DNA from: Bacteroidota bacterium
GTDB taxonomy: Bacteria > Bacteroidota > Bacteroidia > UKL13-3
NCBI GenBank assembly: GCA_947477885.1
Contig: CANJUD010000011.1
Span: 1-64,000, forward strand
Reading direction: 5' to 3'
DNA length: 64,000 nucleotides
The notes under the pieces: generated by a model
Told to the model about the DNA's origin: nothing
Database searches by the model: none
The model's input: the letters and a program-made list of their open reading frames with translations, nothing else
Shown here: positions 1 through 9,141 of the stretch, one piece after another
How the letters are laid out: every line of letters begins with the position of its first letter
How positions within the stretch are numbered: position 1 is the stretch's first letter
Translations under genes and position numbers: made by a program

Positions 1-23
1 AAGCTCTGCGTCTCCGTCTCCGT

Positions 24-297
24 ATGTGGTTGGTGATGGTTCTCCCGAATCTTATTCGGGACCGCTCACCATACCAAACCACAGGCAGGTCAGGGGTGAG
101 TGTGGCAGTAGAAACACTCTGCCTCTGGTCGTGTGTTTTCACCGACCAGTACCGTCCGAAATGTGGTTGGTGATGGTTCTCCCGAATCTTATTCGGGACC
201 GCTCACCATACCAAACCACAGGCAGGTCAGGGGTGAGTGTGGCAGTAGAAACACTCTGCCTCTGGTCATGTGTTTTCACCGACCAGTACCGTGCTAA
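24..297. repeat. Two tandem copies of a 137-bp hairpin-rich repeat
   Basis: The unit starting ATGTGGTTGGTGATGG at 24 recurs at 161, an exact 137-bp period, and runs to about 292. Each unit holds a perfect hairpin CCCGAAT-CTT-ATTCGGG inside a larger imperfect arm pair (TGTGGTTGG against CCAAACCACA), then a second structured half ending CACCGACCAGTACCG. Small open frames across the copies simply follow the repeat. It reads as a structured intergenic element, not as protein coding. Its GGTTGG/CCAACC arms recur at four other loci in the window. Confidence 0.8.
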
Positions 298-361
298 CTG
301 AAGTATCATATATGTTTGGGATGTGTGGTTTAATAGAAGCTCAAAGCTATCATCTCCGTAT

Positions 362-385
362 GTGGTTGGTGAAAACACCAACCAC
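362..385. repeat. Palindromic element, GGTTGGTG...CACCAACC family
   Basis: GTGGTTGGTG and CACCAACCAC form a perfect 10-bp stem around AAAA, between the tandem 137-bp repeats and the giant gene. Related palindromes with other loops lie near 18163, 18223, 24539 and 56111, and a half copy is near 22281. No T-run follows, so a terminator role is uncertain. Confidence 0.6.
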
Positions 386-428
386 AGGCAGTCGTAAAAA
401 AATGGATTATTTATTCCCCAAAATAAAC

Positions 429-436
429 TACGTTTG
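429..436 (+). promoter_or_regulatory. Candidate -7 promoter element for the RCC1 protein
   Basis: TACGTTTG matches the Bacteroidota -7 consensus TAnnTTTG and lies 20 nt before the ATG at 457. No good TTG is found 19 nt upstream, so only the -7 half is supported. Confidence 0.4.
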
Positions 437-456
437 TACTTCAATTTCAATACTAT

Positions 457-3400
457 ATGAAACAACTATTTACCCATTTAATTTTTACAGTTGCAATTTT
501 ATATTGTACAAATACAAATGCCCAAGCCCCAACTGTAAAAGCAGTTCCAGCCAATCGAATAACTTATGATGGTGCCAACCTCAATGTTTTGGTTAACCCC
601 AATAACGACAGCACAACCATTAGTTTTGAGTATGGGCTCACCACTTCATATGGCGCTACTGCCAGTGTATCGGGAAAATCTAACGGCAATACCACCCTCT
701 TCAAAACAAAATCCATTACTGGTTTAAACCCTGGCAAAACCTACCATTACAGAGCCAAAGCAGTAAACAGCAGCGGTACCACTTATGGTAGCGACAGGGT
801 TTTTGCAGCTGGAAGTAACTTTTCAAAATCTGCTGATGCCTATCATACCATTACTGTGGGCGATGAGGGAATTGTGTATGCATTTGGGATCAATAATTAT
901 AGACAATTGGGAGATAATACCACTACCAACAGAGCCACTCCCATACAAGTATTAAAAGGAGCCTATAGCGGCACTACCTACTTGGGCGACAATGCCAACA
1001 ATCCAATTATATCAGTTGCAGGAGGAGAGTATCACAGCATAGCGCTTGCTGCCGATGGTTCGGTGTATGCATTTGGGTATAATGGGCATGGACAATTGGG
1101 AGATAATACCACTACCGACAGAGCCACCCCCATCAAAGTATTAAAAGGAGCCTATAGCGGCACTACCTACTTGGGTGATAATGCCAATAATCCCATCATA
1201 TCATTCATGGCAGGGCAAAATCACAGCATAGCTATTGCAGCCGATGGTTCGGTGTATGCATTTGGGTTGAATGTTTGGGGACAATTGGGAGATAATACCA
1301 CTACTAGCAGAGCCACCCCCATCAACGTATTAAAAGGAGCCTATAGCGGCACTACCTACTTGGGCGATAATGCCAATAATCCAATTATCTCACTTGCAGC
1401 AGGATCAGATCATACCACAGCTCTTGCTGCCGATGGTTCGGTGTATGCATTTGGGTGGAATGCTTATGGACAATTGGGAGATAATACCACTACTAGCAGA
1501 GCCACTCCTATCAAAGTATTAAAAGGAGCCTATAGTGGCACTGCCTACTTGGGCGATAATGCCAATAATCCAATTATCTCAGTTGTTGATGGATGGGCTC
1601 AAAGTATAGCTCTAGCCGCCGATGGTTCGGTGTATGCATTTGGGTTGAATAATTATGGCCAATTGGGAGATAATACCACTACCGACAGAGCCACCCCCAT
1701 ACAAGTATTAAAAGGAGCCTATAGCGGCACTACCTACTTGGGCGATAATGCCAATAATCCCATCATATCATTCATGGCAGGAGAGAATCACAACATAGCT
1801 CTTGCTGCCGATGGTTCGGTGTATGCATTTGGGAGGAATAATTATGGACAATTGGGAGATAATACCACTACCAACAGAGCCACTCCCATCAACGTATTAA
1901 AAGGAGCCTATAGCGGCACTACCTACTTGGGCGATAATGTCAATAATCCAATTATCTCATTTGCAGGAGGATATAAACACAACATAGCTATTGCAGCCGA
2001 TGGATCAGTGTATGCATTTGGGTATAATGGATATGGCCAATTAGGAGATAATACCACTGCCGACAGAGCCACTCCTATTCAAGTATTGGGAGTTGGAGGA
2101 ACAGGTTTTTTAGATTTGATTGCTACCCCAACGGTAAAAGCTGTCCCAGCCAATAGAGTTACCTATTATGGTGCCAACTTGAATGCATTGGTTAACCCCA
2201 ACAACGACAGCACCACTATAAGTTTTGAGTATGGCCTAACCACTTCTTATGGCTCAACTGCAAATGTTTCAGGTAAATTTAAAGATAGCATTTACCTTTT
2301 TAAAACAATAGCCATTACTGGCCTTACTCCTGGCAAAACCTACCATTACAGAGCCAAAGCAGTAAATAGCAGCGGTACCACTTATGGTAGCGACAGAGTT
2401 TTTGCAGCAGGAAGTAACTTTTCAAAATCTTCTCATGGCCTTCATACCATTACTGTGGGCGATGAGGGAATTGTGTATGCATTTGGGTCGAATAATTATG
2501 GCGAATTGGGAGATAATACGACTACCAACAGAGCAACTCCCATACAAGTATTAAAAGGAGCCTATAGCGGCACTACCTACTTGGGTGACAATGCCAATAA
2601 TCCAATTATCTCAGTTGCAGCATCACAGGATCACAGCTTAGCTCTTGCTGCCGATGGTTCGGTTTATGCATTTGGGAGGAATGCTTTTTACCAACTGGGA
2701 GATAATACCAATACCGACAGAGCCACACCGATATATGTATTAAAAGGAGCCTATAGTGGCACTACCTACTTGGGCGATAATGCCAATAATCCAATTATTT
2801 CAGTTGTTGCAGGAGCCGCACACAGCATAGCTCTTGCTGCCGATGGGACATTGTATGCTTTTGGACATAATGGATATGGACAATTGGGAGATAGTACCAC
2901 TACCTACAGAGCCACCCCCATCAAAGTATTAAAAGGAGCCTATAGCGGCACTACCTGCTTGGGCGATAATGCCAATAATCCAATTACCTCAATTGCAGCA
3001 GGAGGCGCACACAGCATAGCTCTTGCAGCCGATGGTTCGGTGTATGCATTTGGGGATAATGGGTATGGAGCATTGGGAGATAATACCACTACCACCAGAA
3101 GCACCCCCATCAAAGTATTAAAAGGAGCCTATAGCGGCACTACTTACATGGGCGATAATGCCAATAATCCAATTATCTCAGTTTCAGCAGGAGCTAAACA
3201 CAGCATAGCTCTTGCAGCCGATGGGACGGTGTATGCATTTGGGCTTAATGGATATGGCCAATTGGGAGATAATACAACTACCAACAGAGCCACCCCCATA
3301 CAAGTATTAAAAGGGGCCTATAGCGGCACTACCTACTTGGGCGATAATGCCAATAATGCAATTATCTCAGTTGTTGCAGGATGCACTAGCAGCATAGCTC

Positions 3401-6400
3401 TTGCTGCTGATGGGACGGTGTATACATTTGGGTCGAATGCTTATGGCGAATTGGGAGATAATACCACTACCGACAGAGCCACCCCCATACAAGTATTAAA
3501 AGGAGCCTATAGCGGCACTAACTACTTGGGCGACAATGCCAATAATCCAATTGTCTCAGTTGTTATAGAACTCACGCACAGCATAGCTCTTGCAGCCGAT
3601 GGTACGGTGTATACATTTGGGGGTAATGGATATGGGCAATTGGGAGATAGTACCTCTCTCGACAGAGCCACTCCCATACAAGTATTGGGAGTTGGAGCAA
3701 CAGGTTTTTTAGATTTGATAGGTGGTTGCAAAACAAATGCTGGCACAGACAAATCAATTTGTGCAGGAAGTTCAACAAGCATTGGGACAACAGCAGTGTC
3801 AGGACATAGTTATAAGTGGACTTCTTCACCTACGGGATATTCATCGACTAATGCAACCAATTCAGTTACCCCAAGCACTACTACAATATATATTGTTCGT
3901 GATTCAGTTAATTCTAGCGGATGTATTGCTTTTGATAGTATTACTGTAACAGTAAATCCACCTCCAACAGCAAATGCAGGAACGGATAAATCAATTTGTG
4001 CAGGAAATACTGCAACTATAGGTGATACCACCGTTTCAGGCCATAGTTATAAATGGACATCTTCACCATCTGGATATTCATCAACCACGGCAATAAATAC
4101 CGTTGCTCCGACAACAACAACAACATATATAGTTCGCGATTCAATTAATGGCAGTGCGTGCATTGCATATGATAGTGTTACTGTAACAGTCAATCCACTC
4201 CCGACTGCAAAGGCAGGCACAGACAAATCGGTGTGTGCAGGAAATTCTGCATCTATTGGTGATACAGCTGTTTCGGGACATAGTTATAAATGGACATCTT
4301 CACCATCTGGATATTCATCAACCACGGCAATAAATACCGTTGCTCCGACAACAACAACAATATATATTGTTAGAGATTCAATTAACGCCAGCGGATGTAT
4401 TGCATCTGATAGTGTAACCGTAACAGTCAATCCAGTGCCAACACCTAATGCAGGAAGTGATAAGTCTATTTGTGCAGGAAGTTCTGCAAGTATTGGTTCT
4501 GCAGCAGTTTCGGGTCATAGTTATAAATGGACTTCCTCTCCTTCTGGATACACATCAACTGCTGCAACAAACACAGTTACTCCAAGCACTACAACAATAT
4601 ATATTGTTCGCGATTCAATTAATGCTAGCGGATGTATTGCATCTGATAGTGTAACCGTAACAGTCAATCCACTGCCAACACCTAATGCAGGAGCTGATAA
4701 ATCAATATGTGCAGGAAGTTATGCTGCGATAGGCGATACAGCCGTTTCGGGTCATAGCTATATGTGGACTTCCTCTCCTTCTGGATACACATCAACTGCT
4801 GCAACAAACACAGTTACTCCAGGCAATACAACAATATATATTGTTCGCGATTCAATTGATGCCAGCGGATGTATTGCATCTGATAGTATAACCGTAACAG
4901 TCAATCCACTGCCAACACCTAATGCAGGAAGTGATAAGTCTATTTGTGCAGGAAGTTCTGCAAGTATTGGTTCTGCAGCAGTTTCGGGTCATAGCTATAT
5001 GTGGACTTCCTCTCCTTCTGGATACTCATCAACCACTGCAACAAACACAGTTACTCCAGGCACCACAACAATATATATTGTTCGCGATTCAATTGATGCC
5101 AGCGGATGTATTGCATCTGATAGTGTAACCGTAACAGTCAATCCACTGCCAACACCTAATGCAGGAGCTGATAAATCAATATGTGCAGGAAGTTCTGCTG
5201 CGATAGGCGATACAGCCGTTTCGGGTCATAGCTATATGTGGACTTCCTCTCCCTCTGGATACTCATCAACCACTGCAACAAACACAGTAACACCAGGCAC
5301 GACAACAATATATATTGTTCGCGATTCAATTAATGCCAGCGGATGCATAACATCCGATAGTGTTACTATAACAGTCAATCCGCTTCCCGCTGCCAACGTG
5401 GGTTCTAGCAAAACCATATGTAAGGGAGATTCTACTTCTATTGGAGCAAATGCAGTTAGTGGAAATACCTATTCATGGTCTTCAAGTCCAACTGGGTTTA
5501 CATCTACTAATTCAAATCCAACCGTAACACCACTAATAAATACTATATATTATTTAACGGAAAATAATACTGCCACAGGGTGCACCAAGTCAGACTCTGT
5601 GAGTATTTTAGTTAACCGTACATTGAATACAATTACAAAAACTGCTTGCAATAATTATACTTTCAAAGGGAATGCTCTTACAAATTCAGGCACTTATTAT
5701 GATACTTTAAAAAACTCATTGGGTTGTGATAGTATTATTACATTAAACCTAACTATTATGCAAAGCACCTATAATACTATAACAAAAACAGCTTGCAATA
5801 AATATACATTCGGTGGAAATTCACTAACAAATTCAGGTGTATATTATGATACATTAACCAATGCAGTTGGGTGTGATAGTATTATCACTTTAAACCTTAC
5901 TATTAACAACAGTACTGGAATTACAATCTTCGATACAGCCTGTGCTAGCTATACTTTCAAAGGAAATACAATTACTTCGTCGGGTATATATTATGATACT
6001 TTAAGTAATGTATCTAGTTGTGATAGTGTGGTTGCTTTACATTTAATAATTCAACCTACAAATTTCAGTTTGGCATTTACACAGAATACGCAAGTATTTA
6101 CCACGCCACCATTTGATGTATTGTTTTTAAATACCACACCAAGCAAAAATAGTTATACATTTACTTGGTTTTTCGGCGATGGAACTTATTATACAGGAAC
6201 AAATCCGCCTAAGCATTCTTATCAAGCAAACGGAACATATGATGTTACTTTAATAGCACAAAATAATGCAACAGGTTGTACGGATACCTTGTACAAACAG
6301 GGATGGATACTGTGCTCAGGCGGCATTACATGCACGCATACAGCACAAATTATACAAACCAATATTGCCAAAAAATGTAATGGAGATTCTATATATTTAT

Positions 6401-7617
6401 CATGTATTTCTGACACTTCATATACTTATCAATGGTTATATAATGGTATAAAAATGCAAGGAGCAACTGATAGTTTTATATATGCAAAAACTGCTGGTCA
6501 ATATGCAGTAATTGTTACAGATAGTTTTTGTCCTTTAACTTCTACTCAGGTAACTATTGGCTTTTACCCTTTGGCTACTAAACCTACAATATCCCACAAT
6601 GGGAGTTTGGTTTTTTGTACGGGTGGGTCGGTCGAATTATATGTCAACAATATATATAATACTTATAGTTGGAATACGGGTTCACAAACCTATCATACTT
6701 ATGTTTCCAATTCGGGAACATACTTTGTGAGTGTCAATGATAGCAATGGTTGCCAAGCACAGTCGGATACTTTTTCGCTGAATGCATCCTTTATTTCACC
6801 ACCACCCATTTGTTTGGTGAGTGTGGATAGTGCCACCAATAAAAATATAGTTATCTGGGAAAAAGCAAATGCAGGTTCTATCGATTCATTTGTGATTTTG
6901 AAAGAAACTTCTCAAGCCAATATATATAATATCATTGGCAAATTACCCTATGGAGCATTCTCTACTTTTGTGGATACTGCCAGCAATCCCGATGTACAAG
7001 CCAATCGCTATAAACTGCAAGCAATTGATACTTGTGGCATCATAACTTTACCCAGCGATTATCATAAAACAATCCATTTAACCATCAATAAAGGTCAAGG
7101 AACAAACTGGAATTTAATATGGTCGCATTATGAAGGGATATCGTTTTCTTCTTATAATATATATCGTGGCTCAAGCAGTACCACCATGGGTTTACTCACC
7201 GCCATTGCTAGTAATTTGAATTCTTATACTGATGTAAATCCACCAACTGGAAATTTATTTTACCAAATAGAAGTAGTGAATCCGCAAGGTTGCACGCCGT
7301 CGCAAAAAACAAATTCGTATAGTTCGTCCTTGTCAAATATTGCGGATATTAACAATATAGGATTTGCATTTATATATAATACCAAATACAACGTATTCCC
7401 CAACCCAACTAACAGCCAACTAACTATCCAATCAACAAAAAAACTATCCAACACCACCATCAAACTCTATAATATAACAGGTCAACTTATTACACAAAAA
7501 ACTAACTTGTCTGGAGATAATTTTACAGTAGATTTGGCTGATTATGCGAAAGGAATTTATATATTTGAGATAAGTAGTTTGGAGGGAGTTGAACGCGTGA
7601 AGGTGGTTAAAGAATAA
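457..7617 (+). CDS. Giant secreted T9SS protein with two RCC1-like beta-propellers and Ig-like repeats
   Basis: A 2386-residue protein with an N-terminal signal peptide (residues 1-23, ending TNAQA). A fibronectin-like module (about 25-120) precedes seven 63-residue RCC1-type repeats (about 122-550; core AADGSVYAFG..GQLGDNTTT). The same arrangement, module plus seven repeats, follows at about 557-1088. Seven is the blade number of a closed RCC1 propeller, so two complete propellers are likely. Then come eight about 79-residue Ig-like repeats (1091-1722), three shorter repeats with a conserved GCDSIITLNLTI-like end (about 1725-1868), a PKD domain (about 1869-1952, FFGDG), Ig/FN3-like segments and a type A T9SS sorting domain from about 2308 (VFPNPTNSQLTI to the C-terminus). 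It is inferred to be exported by T9SS and held at the surface or released. Its ligand is unknown. It is monocistronic, with large repeat arrays on its upstream side. Confidence 0.9.
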   Translation: MKQLFTHLIFTVAILYCTNTNAQAPTVKAVPANRITYDGANLNVLVNPNNDSTTISFEYGLTTSYGATASVSGKSNGNTTLFKTKSITGLNPGKTYHYRAKAVNSSGTTYGSDRVFAAGSNFSKSADAYHTITVGDEGIVYAFGINNYRQLGDNTTTNRATPIQVLKGAYSGTTYLGDNANNPIISVAGGEYHSIALAADGSVYAFGYNGHGQLGDNTTTDRATPIKVLKGAYSGTTYLGDNANNPIISFMAGQNHSIAIAADGSVYAFGLNVWGQLGDNTTTSRATPINVLKGAYSGTTYLGDNANNPIISLAAGSDHTTALAADGSVYAFGWNAYGQLGDNTTTSRATPIKVLKGAYSGTAYLGDNANNPIISVVDGWAQSIALAADGSVYAFGLNNYGQLGDNTTTDRATPIQVLKGAYSGTTYLGDNANNPIISFMAGENHNIALAADGSVYAFGRNNYGQLGDNTTTNRATPINVLKGAYSGTTYLGDNVNNPIISFAGGYKHNIAIAADGSVYAFGYNGYGQLGDNTTADRATPIQVLGVGGTGFLDLIATPTVKAVPANRVTYYGANLNALVNPNNDSTTISFEYGLTTSYGSTANVSGKFKDSIYLFKTIAITGLTPGKTYHYRAKAVNSSGTTYGSDRVFAAGSNFSKSSHGLHTITVGDEGIVYAFGSNNYGELGDNTTTNRATPIQVLKGAYSGTTYLGDNANNPIISVAASQDHSLALAADGSVYAFGRNAFYQLGDNTNTDRATPIYVLKGAYSGTTYLGDNANNPIISVVAGAAHSIALAADGTLYAFGHNGYGQLGDSTTTYRATPIKVLKGAYSGTTCLGDNANNPITSIAAGGAHSIALAADGSVYAFGDNGYGALGDNTTTTRSTPIKVLKGAYSGTTYMGDNANNPIISVSAGAKHSIALAADGTVYAFGLNGYGQLGDNTTTNRATPIQVLKGAYSGTTYLGDNANNAIISVVAGCTSSIALAADGTVYTFGSNAYGELGDNTTTDRATPIQVLKGAYSGTNYLGDNANNPIVSVVIELTHSIALAADGTVYTFGGNGYGQLGDSTSLDRATPIQVLGVGATGFLDLIGGCKTNAGTDKSICAGSSTSIGTTAVSGHSYKWTSSPTGYSSTNATNSVTPSTTTIYIVRDSVNSSGCIAFDSITVTVNPPPTANAGTDKSICAGNTATIGDTTVSGHSYKWTSSPSGYSSTTAINTVAPTTTTTYIVRDSINGSACIAYDSVTVTVNPLPTAKAGTDKSVCAGNSASIGDTAVSGHSYKWTSSPSGYSSTTAINTVAPTTTTIYIVRDSINASGCIASDSVTVTVNPVPTPNAGSDKSICAGSSASIGSAAVSGHSYKWTSSPSGYTSTAATNTVTPSTTTIYIVRDSINASGCIASDSVTVTVNPLPTPNAGADKSICAGSYAAIGDTAVSGHSYMWTSSPSGYTSTAATNTVTPGNTTIYIVRDSIDASGCIASDSITVTVNPLPTPNAGSDKSICAGSSASIGSAAVSGHSYMWTSSPSGYSSTTATNTVTPGTTTIYIVRDSIDASGCIASDSVTVTVNPLPTPNAGADKSICAGSSAAIGDTAVSGHSYMWTSSPSGYSSTTATNTVTPGTTTIYIVRDSINASGCITSDSVTITVNPLPAANVGSSKTICKGDSTSIGANAVSGNTYSWSSSPTGFTSTNSNPTVTPLINTIYYLTENNTATGCTKSDSVSILVNRTLNTITKTACNNYTFKGNALTNSGTYYDTLKNSLGCDSIITLNLTIMQSTYNTITKTACNKYTFGGNSLTNSGVYYDTLTNAVGCDSIITLNLTINNSTGITIFDTACASYTFKGNTITSSGIYYDTLSNVSSCDSVVALHLIIQPTNFSLAFTQNTQVFTTPPFDVLFLNTTPSKNSYTFTWFFGDGTYYTGTNPPKHSYQANGTYDVTLIAQNNATGCTDTLYKQGWILCSGGITCTHTAQIIQTNIAKKCNGDSIYLSCISDTSYTYQWLYNGIKMQGATDSFIYAKTAGQYAVIVTDSFCPLTSTQVTIGFYPLATKPTISHNGSLVFCTGGSVELYVNNIYNTYSWNTGSQTYHTYVSNSGTYFVSVNDSNGCQAQSDTFSLNASFISPPPICLVSVDSATNKNIVIWEKANAGSIDSFVILKETSQANIYNIIGKLPYGAFSTFVDTASNPDVQANRYKLQAIDTCGIITLPSDYHKTIHLTINKGQGTNWNLIWSHYEGISFSSYNIYRGSSSTTMGLLTAIASNLNSYTDVNPPTGNLFYQIEVVNPQGCTPSQKTNSYSSSLSNIADINNIGFAFIYNTKYNVFPNPTNSQLTIQSTKKLSNTTIKLYNITGQLITQKTNLSGDNFTVDLADYAKGIYIFEISSLEGVERVKVVKE
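820..3720 (+). repeat. In-gene array of fourteen 189-bp RCC1 repeat units in two blocks of seven
   Basis: Phrases such as GCCTATAGCGGCACTACC recur every 189 bp (for example at 961 and 1150). Seven units lie in 820-2101 and seven in 2420-3720, separated by a second copy of the fibronectin-like module. Units are nearly identical in DNA, so recent duplication or gene conversion is likely. Copy number could be wrong in a short-read assembly. Confidence 0.85.
3727..5620 (+). repeat. In-gene array of eight about 237-bp Ig-like repeat units
   Basis: Each unit encodes about 79 residues with the frame AG.DKSICAGSS..IG...SGHSY, ending in TVTVNP. Units 4 and 6 (AGSDK) and units 5 and 7 (AGADK) match best, with starts 474 bp apart. 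This indicates that a two-unit block was duplicated. The last unit is the most diverged. Confidence 0.8.
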
Positions 7618-7806
7618 ACGAAATTAGAAAGATTAAAGATACATACCGCAGAATTTCGGAACAAAAGATAATACAAAATTGTATATTAGTAAAAGTTTAT
7701 TAGGGTAGAGACATAAAAGGGAAACAGCTATTATTTATTCCTTGCAATAAAATAAATTTAACAGTTAAATACAGTTTATAAGGAGAAGAATGATACTCCT
7801 GCTTCA

Positions 7807-8436
7807 TTATTGCCACCTTCTCTCAGCTAAATGAACCAAGTTGTGATATAACTCTTCATTTTTATTAGCATCGAGCTGCGATTGTATAATAGTTTTTGCG
7901 GCATCTGCAGAACCGCAATTATTTAACGCATCAATAAATATGGAGAACTGAGAATTATCTCCATTGAAAAAAGCTTTACTAAAAGCCATAGTCTGATTCA
8001 AGTTGAGAGCTTTGCGTATATCTTCAATTTTGGTATGGTTCAACTTTTCCACCGTACTTTCTTTCCTAACTTTTGCCAGTTTTTCATTCAAGTTTTCTTC
8101 TATAGGTTCTTCGTATTCAGGTTTTTGTGCTATTATAATTTTAGGCTCTTCGGGTAAAATTTCCACAAAATCTGCAACAGGTTTTTCTTCAATTTTGGTT
8201 TCAATAATGGGAACAGCAACAGGCTTTTCAATAAGGGGTTCTATCACTTCAAATTCTTGCGGAGCTTTAGCCTGGTTTATATATTGATGCAAGGTTGCCA
8301 ATTGCTTTTCATATTTTTGTTCTAACTGCTCCAAATCGTGCAAAACATGGAGGTGCTTCACTTTTATATCTTTTAAATTATCCAATTGATGTTGCAATGC
8401 ATTCAAATTGTTTTCAAGAAATTCTATATCTGTCAT
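7807..8436 (-). CDS. Conserved Bacteroidota coiled-coil protein of unknown function
   Basis: A 209-residue soluble protein. Residues about 5-60 are heptad-rich and read as coiled coil; about 60-120 is a P/E/V-rich linker. The C-terminal about 75 residues (KIEDIRKALNLNQTMAFSKA...FIDALNNCGSADAA) resemble a helical domain I recall at the C-terminus of many Bacteroidota hypotheticals. Its ATG overlaps the stop of the 58-aa membrane protein gene (ATGA), so it is probably translationally coupled and is the last gene of the folA-lptC operon. No signal peptide is visible. A structural envelope-associated role is only an inference from the neighbours. Confidence 0.8.
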   Translation of the reverse strand: MTDIEFLENNLNALQHQLDNLKDIKVKHLHVLHDLEQLEQKYEKQLATLHQYINQAKAPQEFEVIEPLIEKPVAVPIIETKIEEKPVADFVEILPEEPKIIIAQKPEYEEPIEENLNEKLAKVRKESTVEKLNHTKIEDIRKALNLNQTMAFSKAFFNGDNSQFSIFIDALNNCGSADAAKTIIQSQLDANKNEELYHNLVHLAERRWQ

Positions 8437-8609
8437 TTTCTAAATAGTTTTATTCTGTGTTTATTGGCCATCGAAAAACCCAGTGCCGCAGTCAGTATTA
8501 ACATATAGGCTTTGCCGGCAATAAAACCTTCATCAACCCACACATATATAAATACGGGTATGGAAACAGCACCGATGGCCCACCACAATATATTATTCAA
8601 TTTCTGCAC
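8433..8609 (-). CDS. 58-residue membrane protein between lptC and the coiled-coil gene
   Basis: A short gene with a GTG start (8607-8609) inside the end of lptC and a TGA at 8433-8435 that overlaps the ATG of the next gene. The product begins VQKLNNILWWAIGAVSIPVF and has two hydrophobic stretches (about residues 7-23 and 33-46) around a short VDEGF segment, then a basic tail (KHRIKLFRK). This is a two-helix inner-membrane hairpin with the positive tail predicted cytoplasmic. The tight overlaps on both sides (17 bp and 3 bp) are the main evidence that it is real. Similar small proteins follow lptC in some Bacteroidota as far as I recall. Function unknown. Confidence 0.65.
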   Translation of the reverse strand: MQKLNNILWWAIGAVSIPVFIYVWVDEGFIAGKAYMLILTAALGFSMANKHRIKLFRK

Positions 8610-9141
8610 GGTCTCTATATATTGTTCCTTTTATTTTAAATATTTTATACTTCGAAAAATCATCGTTGCTCTCAAAACCTTCTCCATATAATATTTCTCT
8701 TTTCTTTTTAATACGGACAAAAGCATTGGATGTTATCATGCGTGTTTTTTCATCCCACAAAAGATATTCAGTATTTAAAGTATCGCCTTCTTCATTCACT
8801 ACTTCTATATCATTTTTAAGTTCGATAGTTTGCTTCTGCTCAAAGCGTGTGGCATAGTTTGCCTTCAATTTGCTATTGGGGTGCGATTTATCTTCTTTAT
8901 AAAAATACACCAATATACCTTTCGACATTAGTGTGATTGGATTGCTTTTATTGGTATTATAATGTTCTACCAATGGCGACAACATTTTAGCTCTTAATTC
9001 GCCCGAATCGGTATAAACCATGGTGATATTTTCTCCTCTTTGTTCGGGCATATTGGGCTTGTCTTTATAATACTTACTTTTATCGCCCGATGAGCAAGAA
9101 TATATATATAATAGTATGATAATGACAACCGAATTACGCAT
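8593..9141 (-). CDS. lptC: LPS export periplasmic protein LptC
   Basis: A 182-residue protein with an N-terminal hydrophobic segment ending in a lipobox-like YIYSCSSG, so it is probably a lipoprotein or membrane-anchored. The body has the LptC pattern: TDSGELRAKM near the start, a run of short beta strands, and DTLNTEYLLWDEKTRMITSN, the usual LptC/OstA motif region. LptC links the LptB2FG extractor to the LptA bridge in lipopolysaccharide export. It starts on the last base of the upstream outer membrane protein gene and overlaps the 58-aa gene downstream. Confidence 0.85.
   Translation of the reverse strand: MRNSVVIIILLYIYSCSSGDKSKYYKDKPNMPEQRGENITMVYTDSGELRAKMLSPLVEHYNTNKSNPITLMSKGILVYFYKEDKSHPNSKLKANYATRFEQKQTIELKNDIEVVNEEGDTLNTEYLLWDEKTRMITSNAFVRIKKKREILYGEGFESNDDFSKYKIFKIKGTIYRDRAEIE

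Noticed and set aside
26-465. Short open frames on both strands in the upstream repeat region
   Set aside because: They follow the 137-bp repeat copies and its hairpins; no protein-like features.
820-3720. RCC1 repeat array as CRISPR or minisatellite
   Set aside because: The units are in frame, 189 bp long and protein-coding throughout.
3522-5417. Reverse-strand and shifted frames inside the Ig-like repeat array
   Set aside because: They arise from the repetitive sequence of the giant gene and recur once per unit.
8003-8287. Plus-strand 94-aa frame opposite the coiled-coil gene
   Set aside because: A shadow of the minus-strand gene; composition follows the P/E/V-rich linker in reverse.
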